DNA of 64,000 nt from Rhodeus uyekii. Its lineage: Eukaryota; Chordata; Actinopteri; Cypriniformes; Acheilognathidae. This document shows positions 11,747 to 20,689 of this stretch, piece by piece. Numbering within the stretch: position 1 is the first letter of the stretch; each line of letters opens with the position of its first letter. The notes beneath the pieces are model-generated. The model was not told the DNA's origin, did not search any database, and was given only the letters and a program-made list of their open reading frames with translations. The stretch covers positions 62,001-126,000 of the forward strand of contig JAWRVZ010000488.1 of the NCBI GenBank assembly GCA_037043235.1, read 5' to 3'. The position numbers were made by a program, and so were the translations under genes.

Positions 11747-14700
11747 CACACCATCTAAATTACGCAAGTTGGAAATAAAGTAAACGTTAAAAGAACAAAC
11801 ATTCAAATTTCTTTACTCTTATGTCATTTTATATAAAACTTACATTTTAAATATCCCAAAAGAGTTTGCTCTCCATAAAAATATATCCTGTCAAAATTAT
11901 ACAAATTCAAAATATGAACATGCTGCATACCAAAACATGGAAATCCAAGTAAAAATTTTTTATCCAAGTATTAAATTCTTTAATTACCGCCACATTAGCT
12001 CCGCAAATGAGACACACGGGTATACCGGCAGTATGTCAGTAAACATATACCGTATTTTCCCGCATATAACCCGTGGGTTATAGCAGATTTTACAAAATAT
12101 ATCACAAATATTTTACATGTAATAATATTTCAATGTATTTGTTACGTCCCTAAGGACGTAAGGTTTTTTTTTTTTTTTTTTTTTTGCGCTGTATTTTCTT
12201 TCTGCCGCTTGTACTATCACTCTGACTGCTGGTGCTGATAGGCTGTCTGACCTGTCAATCATGCAAGAAGACGTGATTGGCTGTGCTGCCATGAGGGCGG
12301 GTTCTTCTCGTCTGATGATCATCAACACACTTGCATTTCGCACACAAGCACTGTGTACCGAGCCTGAACAGTTATGGATAATTGACGTCATGCGAGCAAC
12401 ATTCGAAATGTGTTAATCACAAAACAGTTAATCAATCTATGGTTGCAGGTTATGCCAACGATTTCACAAAACCCTCGGGCTATCTGAGGGTGCGGATTAT
12501 CGTCTGTGGGGAGATACGGTACTCAGCCTCCCATCCCATTTTAAAGGCTCTGTTTTCAGAATCAACTTTTCTCCTCTGCATTGTGAGGGCTAGCTTCGCA
12601 ATAACTTGCAGCATCATAAGCTAGACTTGATTAACACGGGAAGTGTTTGACAAGGCAGCTGAAGCGCTGCATTATGGGATCTGTAGTTGTGTTACCAGCG
12701 CTTCATATCGCTGGGCCATTGATAATAATCTATAAAATGATCTCGCGGGCCGGACATAATTACACGGCGGGCCAGATGTGGCCCGCGGGCCTTGAGTTTG
12801 ACACCTATGCTTTAAGATGACCAATATGACTGCTTAGCTTTCTTTCTACCGAACATGACATGCTATTTACCTCAATGGTATGAGTTTGAAAATGCGGACG
12901 TCTTTGGTCGCTATTGCCAGCACATGGAAGGATCTCCCCAGATTAGGAGCAAAGGCGATGTCATGCACTGGGTCAGTCACAGTCATCAACGTCTCTGCTT
13001 TGGCATACTTCCTGAAGGTCAACAAACGCATTAGAAACATGCTGTAACAAAAAAATAGAAATTAAATAACTGATGCATGAAGTGAAACTCATACCTTGTA
13101 TTTTCATTATACTCATAGATTTGCACTTTGCCACTGTACGTGACATTGTTGTCGTCACTGCCCACAGCTATCATTGGAGGATGAGCTCGAGAACTAAAAG
13201 TCAAAACAAGCAGCTGTGACAATCAAGAACACTTCTTTCATAGTCGTGTTCTTGTGCATGGGTGATTGCGTGTAAACGGCGTTCAGACCTGGAGGGGTTC
13301 CAAGAGATGCAGGAACATGAGAGCTTGCATGAGATCTCGTGCTGCAGTGACCACTGGCTGAGGTTCATCACATCAGGGGCTTCATAGATGCGCACCACAC
13401 CATCTGCAGAGCAGGTGGTCAACATCAGGCCCATGTGCTTTGGTGCAAACTTCACATCGGTCACTGATGTCCGACTGTCCACCAGTGTGGTTCTCTTGAT
13501 CTGGAGAAGCACAGAAGTCGTCAAAAAGCAGAACTATGACATTTTTTCATATTTTCACAAAAACTTAATTGGTTATAAACTTCTTTCAGAGAATTTCCTC
13601 AAAATCACAAGTTTGCATTTGGACATTTGGCAAAAACTTTACCCATAGCAACTCTGAAATCAATCAACTGATCTCTCGTTTATTGTGGTTAATGTGGACC
13701 AGAACCCCCCCCATCCACTCGTGCTCTCATTCGTCAATCTCGCCATGTCCGTGGGTGTGTACAAAGCCTCTGAGAGAGTTTCTCTCTTTGTCTGGCATCT
13801 TGGGAAACCGTTTTTCTCGCGCATCACGATAAAACAAAGCTGCTTTCAGATATGGCGGTATTTAAATAGACTGAATACAGCTGCTGATATGGCGGTATTT
13901 TTTAATTTTTGTTTTCCGATGAATATTTTTGAAAAATCCGAGATGCAGTGAGACCGTGAAACTTGAACCAAGAAGTGGCGAGGGATTACTGTACACTGTA
14001 CAACAATTTTTAAATTGTTGTTTTACTCTATTTTTTTTTTTTACATTTTGACAAAATATTATAACATATTGATAAAACTTTAATACACACAGCATGTTTT
14101 TTATAGGGCTGTAAATAACAGAAAACGTTAATGATTTTACATACCCAGTGACTTTGACCACGTTGTTTATCATTGGATTCACCGACTATCTCCTCCCATA
14201 CAGCCGCAGTGCGGTCAAACGAACAAGATGCCAACACTTGACCGAACTCAGGATGCGCCCATGTCACCCTCCAAACAGATCCACTATGGGTCTACAACAG
14301 ACAGACCGACAGAAGAACGTGGTTTAAAACCATTCCTAAAATAATGTGTTCTTTGATCAAATTAATTAATTTCACATTTAGTGTGCTACTTCTATATTAG
14401 AGGTACATAAACTTTCCCCCAGTTTCACAGGCAAGACTTAAACTAAATCCACACTAAAAAGCAAGTTTGAGCTGTTATTTTTTAATTAAAGCAATTTAAA
14501 CCGACATATCTTAAAATACGTCACTGACATTGTTTTGTTTTAAGATGCACACCATTGATGTTTTTTTCTAAGGCACATTTATTAAACTACTTAAATGCCC
14601 TTATTGAACACATGCCAAATACTGGTTTAATTTAAGCTCAGTATGTGAAACCAGGCCCCTTTAAAACTTAATAATTTAATTTGACAAAATAAGAAAAGTG

Positions 14701-16112
14701 CTGTAACGAACATGCATCCAATTGTCTGAAACCTTTTTAACCTTTTTATATGAAATAGGGTGGGAAACTAAAGTCAGGTATGCAGTTTAGGGTTACATGG
14801 AGATTTATTTCCAAAGCATATAAAATAAAAATATATATAAAAAATACCTTCCAACTAGCAGTGCAGCGCCATTCTCCATCATCACCTTTGTCCCAAACCT
14901 AGAACAATTTAAAAAAAAAAACATTTGTTAACAAAATGGAAAACAAGTGTGTACCTAAGCTAAAGACAACAGCCTCAACCATTCGAATCCCCAAGCATCC
15001 CCAAGCTCTGTCAGTCCATCTCATGTGATGCAATGGAGACTGTTAGACCATTTTTTTGTGTTTACTCATGTATTAGAATCGCAATGCCATGTTTCTATTA
15101 ATTTTTTTATTTAAAGTGCATTTAAAGTAAAGTTTTAAGTGTAAGGAACAAGAAATCGTTTCAATAACACCTTGAAATTTGCTCTCAGTTTTCTTTTATT
15201 TATTTTTTACTTTTATTATCAGTTTTCTAAGAGGTTTCGGTAAACATCTGTATAAACAAAATTAGTTGTGGGCCATGACAAAAAAATATCTGTCACAGTT
15301 AAGGTCTGCATGAAATGGAAGTTACAATAGCTTTTTATTCTCTATTGCGATGTTTACATGAATTAAACCACTTAGGATTTTTTCAGATTACATGGACACA
15401 GAAATGTAAAAAATAATAACTAATAACGATTTGCACAGATAAATAATTTATAATAAATTCTGCAATATTCCATTACAACATTTTTATTTTGATTTCATTG
15501 TGACTTAAAATGTATTTATTTATTTTTTAAACAGTGGTTGGTATAACCAAAACAGAGGTAATTCCTCAATAAAAAGGAAAATTAAAAATGATGTGGCTAA
15601 ACAGACAGATTAATCTCCAGTTCAATCATTAATCATTTAATACTCGCAAATCTCTGATTTCATAGCATATACTCTCTCAAAGTATACTCTGGAGATTCAG
15701 ATAGATAGATAGAAAGAATCACATTTAAGATACATAACACAAATCTTAACTGGATAATATTGTAAGAACTGGGAATATCCTGGGAATATTCCCAAACTGA
15801 TGTACAGCTGTGCGTTCAGACAGTTTTCGGCCAATTAAATATCCAAAAACCCGGTGAGCTGTCCGCCTAGATATGCATTTTTGTGTATCATATGCACGTG
15901 TGGTATTTATTTTCTAGGCAGTCAGCTCAATATAAGTCTGGTCAAAGTCTCTATAAAGTGTTGTGCAGTTGAACTAATCACGCAAAAGAGTGTTTTCTTG
16001 CCTTGACGCTCTGATCACTGGAACAGGTCGCCATCCTGCGACCATGAAAGTCATAAGAAACATCGTGAATCAGATCTTTATGATCCGCGGCGATGCTCTT
16101 CGCCACGAACAT
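2672..16112 (-). CDS. SEH1L, nucleoporin Seh1 (WD-repeat), 9 coding exons
   Basis: A beta-propeller scaffold protein of the Nup107-160 nuclear pore subcomplex that also belongs to the GATOR2 regulator of mTORC1. Coding exons in transcript order: 16002-16112, 14848-14898, 14145-14291, 13289-13500, 13095-13193, 12871-13011, 7333-7490, 2850-2997, 2672-2699. All phases join and give 364 aa, the length I recall for fish Seh1. Visible motifs are the start MFVAKSIAADHKDLIHDVSY, blade words such as SSDQSVKVWDK, LASCSFDRTAAVWEE and LASSGDDGCVRLWK, and a Gly/Ala/Ser-rich tail ending KKAQLMPG. Intron 1 uses a GC donor (AAG|GCAAGA); the other donors are GT. The last exon is only 28 nt. Intron 7 contains a LINE in the opposite orientation, and intron 6 holds nested DNA transposons. 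Retaining intron 8 would give a different 5-residue end (see findings). Upstream non-coding exons were not resolved. Confidence 0.96.
2850..2997 (-). CDS. SEH1L penultimate coding exon
   Basis: It completes the Ala codon split from the previous exon, then encodes NYMDNWKCTGILRGDGSPVN and a low-complexity Ala/Gly/Val tail ending in Ala-Gly. The donor AG|GTATGG leaves phase 2. The terminal exon at 2672-2699 completes an Arg codon and adds KKAQLMPG before a TAA stop. If intron 8 is read through instead, the frame closes after YGLAL, so a retained-intron isoform of almost the same length is possible. Confidence 0.93.
3255..6780 (+). mobile_element. L2/CR1-type non-LTR retrotransposon, near full length
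   Basis: The element lies in SEH1L intron 7, antisense to the host gene. It runs from a GC-richer 5' leader (from about 3255; exact end uncertain) through one long ORF to a 3' UTR whose end reads GGCGCTATATAAATAAAAC followed by (ATT)n at about 6747-6780. That 3' end is typical of L2-like LINEs in fish. The 3' UTR carries an unusual run of 24 T at 6613-6636. No frameshift or stop interrupts the ORF, which suggests a recent insertion. I could not define a target-site duplication, as expected for a microsatellite-tailed LINE. Confidence 0.9.
3428..6607 (+). CDS. LINE ORF2: APE endonuclease plus reverse transcriptase
   Basis: Single-exon ORF of the intronic LINE. The frame is open from 3332, but the first ATG is at 3428 (residue 33 of the open frame), giving 1059 aa. 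In residues of the open frame: endonuclease words LLNCRSL (about 160), LTETW (about 186), RGGGLAVVYR, GDFNIH (about 292) and SDH (about 354); reverse transcriptase from NNFRPISNLPF (about 645), with the catalytic YADD box at about 808; then the C-terminal block LHWLPVSVRIQYKILLLTF usual in CR1/L2/Rex-type proteins. It would nick chromosomal DNA and copy its own RNA in place. All catalytic boxes appear intact. Clade assignment (L2 versus a neighbouring CR1 group) is by eye. Confidence 0.9.
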   Translation: MRRIMLDKKFVFLFLVVSGIYSMSLTYSTSVLRTINCHPRLDSGIYELCRSLGILRRPRYVHRSARHLRNEHRTTAHCIPSIWTSRSVVHRTSCRSRDTALLRSLARENCHHHEVKSGVCLSQNVSLLNCRSLTEKASLLNDIITDAELDMLLLTETWQSPNDYFHLNILTPSGYKYLSKPRLCGRGGGLAVVYRDTMKIIMTEFHDAKSFEYMAFKVLARTTLLVILIYRPPKSLSNFFSELNELLTLAFAVSSHVMLLGDFNIHFDTVCSNTSDLTLTLDNFSLRQHVDFPTHSRGHMLDLVCTSGINNVSVSGTQTGISDHKRITVRFDFPLPEPHLKTTINYRNVKSVDPLSFSDSINASSLSSYSDLSCPSAVLSTYNSAISEALDNHAPMLTKLVPTSHTSPWYTTELRLLKQTGRRLERRYRKSGLEVHYQDFCAHQLNYKLALNNTRTEYYASMINTAKSRPKTLFSTVNKLLNPSSHLITGSFDLCNSFLHFFVNKTKSIYETFSPNSSEVFSNWSSSQPIKHTLSSFTPTNMTAVRNLIAHTSSSTSRLDPAPTSLLKNCLSSISSPIAHLINCSFSSGSVPLSLKTAAVIPILKKPGLDSSVMNNFRPISNLPFVAKLLEKVVASQLQAHLSVNNLPDPFQSGFRSGHSTETALVKITNDLLLSADSGCLTILIMLDLTAAFDTISHHILISRLSAIGITGNALSWFISYLTDRQFFVIIQNFKSSPCSLSQGVPQGSVLGPLLFNIYLLPLGHIIRSHGLSYHCYADDLQIYISARSVSTLPLDSLNTCITDIKTWLHRNFLKFNNNKTEVTVFGPPSFLKKSELSILIDGSSLIPSHSVKNLGVTFDSALTFQAHIGSVTKTAFYHLRNIARLRPALSTKDTETLINALITSRLDYCNSLLIGLPAKTITRLQYVQNSAARVIHQVKKSDHITPLLYNLHWLPVSVRIQYKILLLTFKCLHGLAPHYLSELLHCYSPPRTLRSSDSRLLAIPRFRLSTMGGRSFSAVAPKLWNSLPLSLRDTATISSFKSQLKTYLFSQYFQTLSA
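7520..7930. repeat. Degenerate minisatellite in SEH1L intron 6
   Basis: Loosely repeated units built on CATGCTAACAACATGCTAAT and CATGCTAGCGACATG alternate for about 400 bp, rich in the palindromes GCTAGC and CATG. The unit length drifts (about 18-40 bp) and copies differ by several bases, so the array is old. It begins about 30 bp upstream, in the transcript sense, of the exon at 7333-7490. Confidence 0.7.
8669..9880 (+). mobile_element. Decayed Tc1/mariner transposon (family 1)
   Basis: The left end (CAGTAAAGCCGTGGTCAAAA, then TTGAGAATGACA) and the right end (GTCATTCTCAAAACGTTTGG) form imperfect terminal inverted repeats, with TA at the left edge. The plus strand keeps broken transposase text: at 9400-9540 the frames give FHHDGAS and KAKVITKWIEEQNIE followed by an NPIENLWS-like stretch, the C-terminal half of a Tc1 DDE transposase. 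Stops and frameshifts make it inactive. The right boundary is approximate, since it abuts other repeat DNA. Confidence 0.75.
10062..11122 (+). mobile_element. hAT (Charlie-like) element with transposase tail
   Basis: The ends read GGGGTGGGCAAACTAC and GTTTGCCCACCCCTG, the same terminal inverted repeats as the elements at 33970 and 39614. The plus-strand interior at about 10666-10887 decodes to a C-terminal end containing VLRIATTKLTPDFDALANKG and a stop. This resembles the C-terminus of the hAT/GTF2IRD2-like transposase family abundant in fish, so the copy is probably an internally deleted derivative of an autonomous element. No clean 8-bp duplication is visible; the left end seems damaged or fused to neighbouring repeat DNA (9881-10061, with two copies of GATGCTCGGTTGTTGAC). 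Confidence 0.75.
11651..11748. repeat. TG/TA microsatellite
   Basis: Starts (GT)n, then passes into mixed ATAC and a pure (AT)n run inside the hAT element. Confidence 0.9.
12050..12519. mobile_element. Pogo-like MITE nested in the hAT element
   Basis: TA dinucleotides at 12048-12049 and 12520-12521 flank ends CCGTATTTTCCCGCATATAA and (inverted) CCGTATCTCCCCACAGACGA, a short imperfect terminal inverted repeat of the ACCGTATTTTCC type. It lies wholly inside the 11437-12809 hAT element. The interior holds the segment with CAGCCAATCACGTCTTCTTG (in inverse orientation) that recurs at 44435-44740 inside an unrelated element. Confidence 0.7.
13666..13991. mobile_element. Tigger-like MITE, short copy, SEH1L intron 3
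   Basis: Internally deleted relative of the 707-bp element at 47214-47920. It keeps the left end (TCTCGTTTATTGTGGTTAAT), the middle words CCACTCGTGCTCTCATT and GTGGGTGTGTACAAAG, and the right end GAAGTGGCGAGGGATTACTG followed by TA. The interior matching about 47280-47630 is missing. A short duplication of GATATGGCGGTATTT appears near 13850 and 13887. Confidence 0.8.
14899..16001. other. SEH1L intron 1, no element recognised
   Basis: AT-rich intron with short A and T runs and a GATA microsatellite near 15700. I see no repeat ends, coding text or RNA gene. It opens at the GC donor described above and closes at a normal AG. Confidence 0.6.
16000..16001 (-). other. Non-canonical GC splice donor, SEH1L intron 1
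   Basis: Exon 1 must end at ...GTCAAG to keep the family word SVKVWDK. The next bases are GCAAGA, the standard GC-donor context AG|GCAAG. No nearby GT would keep the reading frame. The acceptor at 14899-14900 is a normal AG. Confidence 0.9.
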
Positions 16113-16670
16113 CTTCTAATTAAAGTACTTCTTGACACCACCAAGAGAATACCTGACACAATTCAACAAATGAAACAGAAGATAGGCGCTTGGTCAAACT
16201 TCAGCAGACATTCTTATCTCTACCGGTGCCATGTTTTTCTTGTACTCGAAATCGTTGCTCGATGCTTTCTTGCAGATGAATAACTTCTGAGAGCGGATTA
16301 CTGCCACCTACTGCACTAGCGGAGTTACTGCTGCCACTATTCACTTTACCACTATTGCTGCTATCTAATTATTGTACAACCATACAAACTGCGGTGCCGA
16401 ACCAATGAACAATTGAGACTAACAATTATGCAGTCTTACCACATTTAACAAAAACACTTTCTTGCTACCAAATTGTTCTGTCTACAAGCAGTAGAGCCCC
16501 TAAAAATAGTATGTCTTAATTTCGAAGTATCCAAAGAATTTCCACTTCTTTAGCTTTGTCAAAAAGGACCTACTACACAGCCCTAAATATTCTGTCATAT
16601 TTCTCACTCAATTAACTGCAACATTTCTCTCAAACTCACACAACACTAATATGTTTCTATCACATTAGAA

Positions 16671-17194
16671 CAGGGGTCTGCAACCTGTGGCTCCAGAGCC
16701 ACATGCGGCTCTTTCATTGCTGTGCAGAGGCTCCCCTAGCTTTGAAATTTTTGAAAAATTTTAATGGTATACCTCTTAAATTTCAAGATCGAAGTAATCT
16801 TGTTACATCATTTTTTTCAATATTTTGATGTTTTCCATTGTCACAAACAGCAATAAAATGTCTTTTTTATTTTTTTGTAGTTTTATTTTTGTAGTTCTGT
16901 AATTTCATAACTGCTACACACTTTAGTTATTTTATGTATTGCAAACTGGATATAAACCAGATTGGAGAATGTTATTCACGTCGCCGCTAATGATGTCCGA
17001 CTTCGCCAGTCAGAGATCACGAAAATTAAGATTAAAGAGGTGAGTGAACTCGCACTGTAATATGCTCTGGCCCTCTTCCTATGCAGTGTTAATTTAATTT
17101 TAGGGATCAAATAGGTTTTGTGGCTCCCGTGAATTTTATTTGGTAGTAAAGAGGCCAAAATGGCTCTTTTGATTTTGAAGGTTGCAGACCCCTG
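16671..17194. mobile_element. hAT non-autonomous element (CAGGGGTCTGCAACC type)
   Basis: Ends CAGGGGTCTGCAACCTGTGG and GAAGGTTGCAGACCCCTG are inverted copies. The identical octamer CATTAGAA flanks the element at 16663-16670 and 17195-17202. The interior contains the subterminal words GGCTCCAGAGCCACATGCGG and AAAATGGCTCTTTTGAT. The 524-bp copy has no transposase. It sits about 560 bp upstream of the SEH1L start codon. Confidence 0.92.
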
Positions 17195-17331
17195 CATTAG
17201 AAGGAATTAGTGGACCAAATGCATTGTGAATGTTTTGCTCATGCGAACCAGGACATTACATCAACTCTCTAGTTCAAGGAAAACGAAAGCTTAGTGCTGT
17301 GTAGATAAGTTTTGTCTTTGTCTGTAATAAA

Positions 17332-18840
17332 ATGGCTGAAGCCAGGTTTTCTCAGGACCAATTCAGCTGTCCAATGTGTCTGGATCTACTGTGGACATTT
17401 ACTGTGCGAGCTGCATTACAGACTACTGGGGAAAAAGAACTGCCTTGAGTGCAGACAAGCCTTCAGTCTAAAACCTGCTTTAGCTGAAAACACCCTGGTG
17501 GCTGAAGCGGTGGAGCAACTGAAGAAGACTGAACTCCAGACTATTCCCGCTAGAACTGGAGATGTGGAATGTGACTGGAAGAAAACACAAAGCCGTCTAA
17601 TTCTGTCAGGTGTGTCTGAACTCTTATTGTCAAAACCACCTTGAACAACATGAGAATCTCTTCAAAGATAAGAGACAACTTGATGGATGCCACTAGACAG
17701 CTTCAGAAGATGATTGTCAGGGGATTGCAGAGTAATGGACTCAAAATGTGGTGAACAAACGTAGTGTTTATTACAAAATAAAACTAACAAAAATGAGCAA
17801 CCAGACCAAACCAACACAAACACCATCAGACACCACAAACAAGGACTCCACCAAGGGAAAAAACAGAATTAGAAATGATGAACAAGAGGATGAGCCCGAG
17901 CACAGCAAGAGTAACCGTCTTACTGTTAACATCTCATCTCTGGATCCTGAGCACAGGATAAACAACATGTAAGCGACCAGAGAGCACAGAAAACACACCA
18001 CAAGTAGACTTAGACACTGGCATGATTATTCAGTAATCTCAGATTAAAATAAATGCCAAATGTACTCTAAAATATTTAGTCACAGTAAAATATTTAAGTT
18101 TCACTCATGTGTTTGTGATGTACTATTGTTTAATACTACAGAAACACTTGGATGAAACAGAGAAGAAGCTTTAGGAGCTGAAAGAGGTCATGGAGAATCA
18201 CAAGGTGAGTTTTGAGAAGAAAAGAAGCAGAGCTGGTTTCAGACCCATTTAAGATTCTCCTGTAGTCAGTCAGTAAGCGTAATTTTCCATCCCCACAGAA
18301 GCACAGCAGACTGTGTGAGAAGCAGTTGATTGTAACGAGTGTCCTAAAGCCCCAGGCACAGACAGCAGTGGAGGATAGTGAGAGGATCTTTGCTGAGCTC
18401 ATCTGCTCCACTGAGAGAAGATGCTCTGAGATCTCACAGATGACCAGAGATCGAGAAAAGCCTGCAGTAAGTCGAGCTGAAGTACTCTTGAAGCGACTAG
18501 CAGGAAATTGATGAACTAAGGAGAAGAGACGCTGGAGCAGCTTTTGCAAACACTTGATCATATCCATTCCGCCTATGTAACACCACAATCTTTTGTATTT
18601 AAGTTTTAATTCTCAGTTTTAATTCAGAAACTGGGGGATTTTTGCACAGAGGAGATTGAAAAGAAATGTAGAGGTAAAGTACTGGAGACACATTTATTAT
18701 CCAAAAGTTAAGATCCATCCAACCATCCATCCATCTTTTATCCTGAAAATGTCTTTTGGTTTTTACAGTGAGATGCATACAGAATCCCACACCAGAATGT
18801 AAGAGCAGGAAAGAGTTCTTACAATATGAGTTAGCTAAAT
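17332..18840 (+). pseudogene. finTRIM-like pseudogene (relic A)
   Basis: A decayed copy of a teleost TRIM ubiquitin-ligase-like gene. ATG at 17332 gives MAEARFSQDQFSCPMCLDLL (RING start), then the frame breaks. RING text continues in other frames (CGHLLCELHYRLL, NCLECRQAFSLKPALAENTL). At about 17610-17665 a B-box-like CLNSYCQNHLEQHENLFKDK follows. Coiled-coil exons remain near 18140-18205 (KHLDETEKKL, stop, ELKEVMENHK, GTGAGT donor) and 18300-18590 (AQTAVEDSERIFAELICSTE, SRAEVLL). Later pieces lie at 18620-18660 and 18780-18840. Stops, frameshifts and an insertion at about 17730-18040 make it non-functional. No SPRY/B30.2 domain was found. Confidence 0.85.
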
Positions 18841-18882
18841 GTATGCTTACAAGTCAAACTCTCCTTATGAATTAATCTATTT

Positions 18883-18983
<101 letters not shown>

Positions 18984-19217
18984 ACAGGGATTGTATTTTT
19001 TAATTTAATTTAATTTTAATAATTTGGTTGCAGTGTTCAGTATATGGTTTCATCCATTCATCTATTGCTCATCAAAACCTACAGCACTTAAACCATCAGT
19101 TTGTAGTACAATGAACTTACCAAATCTGAATGTGTTTTCTTGTCAGATGAAATCACATCCTGAGATAACAGATATAGCTGAGATAACAGAAATACTGAAT
19201 CTTGATCGAAAAGCTTT

Positions 19218-19452
19218 CCTGTAGCTCAAATATTAGAGCATGGCGTTAGCAGGGCCAAGGTCATGGGTTCGTTTTCCATACCGTTTATGTATGCTCTCTG
19301 TTTGTCCTGACAATCTGCCTGCCTGCACGACTACTCTTAATAAAGACAAGCAATTGGATTCCTGTTTGTGAGTCCCCCTTTGTTACAGTACCATGAATGC
19401 AATATAAGTCACTATGGATAAAAGTGTCTGCCAAATGCGTATATGTAAATGA
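19218..19452 (+). mobile_element. tRNA-derived SINE (V-SINE-like), interrupted
   Basis: The 5' part, CCTGTAGCTCAAATATTAGA then GGTCATGGGTTCG, looks like polymerase III A and B boxes. The 3' end (TATGGATAAAAGTGTCTGCC, then AAATGCGTATATGTAAATG) is the common tail of fish V-SINEs. About 110 bp of foreign sequence (about 19280-19390), which includes AATAAAGACAAG and ends near TTGTTACAG, separates head from tail and may be a short insertion. Confidence 0.65.
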
Positions 19453-19869
19453 ATCACGCCGTGCAACTGCACTAGCCCATGGTCCTACAGTCTACTGAAT
19501 TGACAGGGTTATATAAACATGCTGATCTCACCAATCTCTTCAGAAGGATCAGTCGTGCATTGTGGTAGCATCTTGTTAGATGAGTACCTTCCCCGTTGAT
19601 ACGGTGTATTGCATCACATTTGACACTTTGGGTTCACAATCTAATAGCGCTGTGCTTTAATCACAAAATGATGATTGTTCTATGGCTCTGGCCTAAGGTG
19701 CCTGAGGATAAGGCCACAAAAAGCAAAAGGACATTCGCCCGATACTAAACATGCAGCAGTGCTTGCAGAGCAGGGAAGTCCAAGTTGTAAAATCGTTGGC
19801 ATTTGGTGGAATAAAATATATTAGGTATGACCTTTAAGCAATTGAGAAATTGGAAACAATTTGATCAAC

Positions 19870-20570
19870 TCATGACAATGTGAATTTTTCTTGTCTTTCA
19901 TCATGAAATGTTGGACCACCAGTAGGATAGAGAAGAGGGAAACACTTTGTATCATTGTCTTTATTGGAGAGCAGCCTAACAGGACTGTTACCGTTACCTA
20001 GTGCTACATTTAGGACATCATGTAAATGTTGATCAATTATTTCTGAAACCAGATTAACAGGTTGTAGTGACATGTCTGACATAAGACCACTTCGTTCTTT
20101 AATGTTTGTTATATCTTCCTCTGGTTCATCTCCAGCTCTTTTCTCATATATAGCAAACCTACAATTTACAATCCAGATTACCTAATAAATGGCATCCATT
20201 CTCACATTCAGTGTTGAATACATGTAAATATTTTAGTGTGATGCATCTTTCAGCCTAATCATTAATTTGTTGACCTCTCATTTTTTAACAATCTCTTCTA
20301 CATTCAATAATCTGTTCAATCATAACCAATAATCTGAACAATAAATGATGACAAACACAGCAAACAAATTCTGGACCTCTACTGACTTCTTGATGAAATT
20401 GATTAATAGTGAAATCAATGTATTTGTCTGTCCCTCTGTTTTGCAGACTTTTTTGTAATTTACTCATTCGAAAACTTTCATAATTTTGGTGTTTCCTTTT
20501 AGAGTATTCACATATAGTTGCTTTAAAAGCTTTATTCCTTTTATACTTGTTCTGGGAATACTGCCTCACA
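19870..20570 (-). pseudogene. Helitron-like Rep/helicase N-terminal relic
   Basis: Two minus-strand stretches read in order. 20569 down to 20285 encodes a basic start, then FHQEVSRGPEFVCCVCHHLL, resembling the Cys-rich N-terminal segment of Helitron proteins. 20082 down to 19870 encodes DVLNVALGNGNSPVRLLSNK and then CFPLLYPTGGPTFHDERQEK, resembling the Helitron_like_N FPxLFPTG block. The stretches are separated by a frame break, and downstream text is decayed. The upstream end meets the pogo/Tigger element at 20690. No Rep HUH motif or helicase domain is visible, so this is a fragment. Assignment is by remembered motif pattern only. Confidence 0.55.
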
Positions 20571-20689
20571 CATTTCTCAAAATGAAGATTTCTGGATTTT
20601 CACGTTTTGACTGCTGCACATTGTTTTCAAGATTTTCAAGATTTTTCGCCTTATAATCAATGTCTTCACAGTATTTTAATTTTCAGCTA

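Larger units (their letters stand above)
11437..12809. mobile_element. hAT non-autonomous element with perfect 8-bp TSD
   Basis: It starts CAGGGGTGTCAAACTC and ends GAGTTTGACACCTATG. It is flanked by the identical octamer CTTTAAGA at 11429-11436 and 12810-12817, the target duplication expected of hAT transposition. Subterminal GGGCC and GCCCGCGGGCC blocks match the CAGGGGTG superfamily of fish hAT MITEs. The interior contains a TA/TG microsatellite (11651-11748) and a separate pogo-like MITE (12050-12519). No transposase is left. Confidence 0.9.

Noticed and set aside
15990..16283. 97-codon plus-strand ORF over SEH1L exon 1
   Set aside because: It is antisense to the conserved coding exon (MFVAKSIAADHKDLIHDVSY on the minus strand) and has no recognisable motif.
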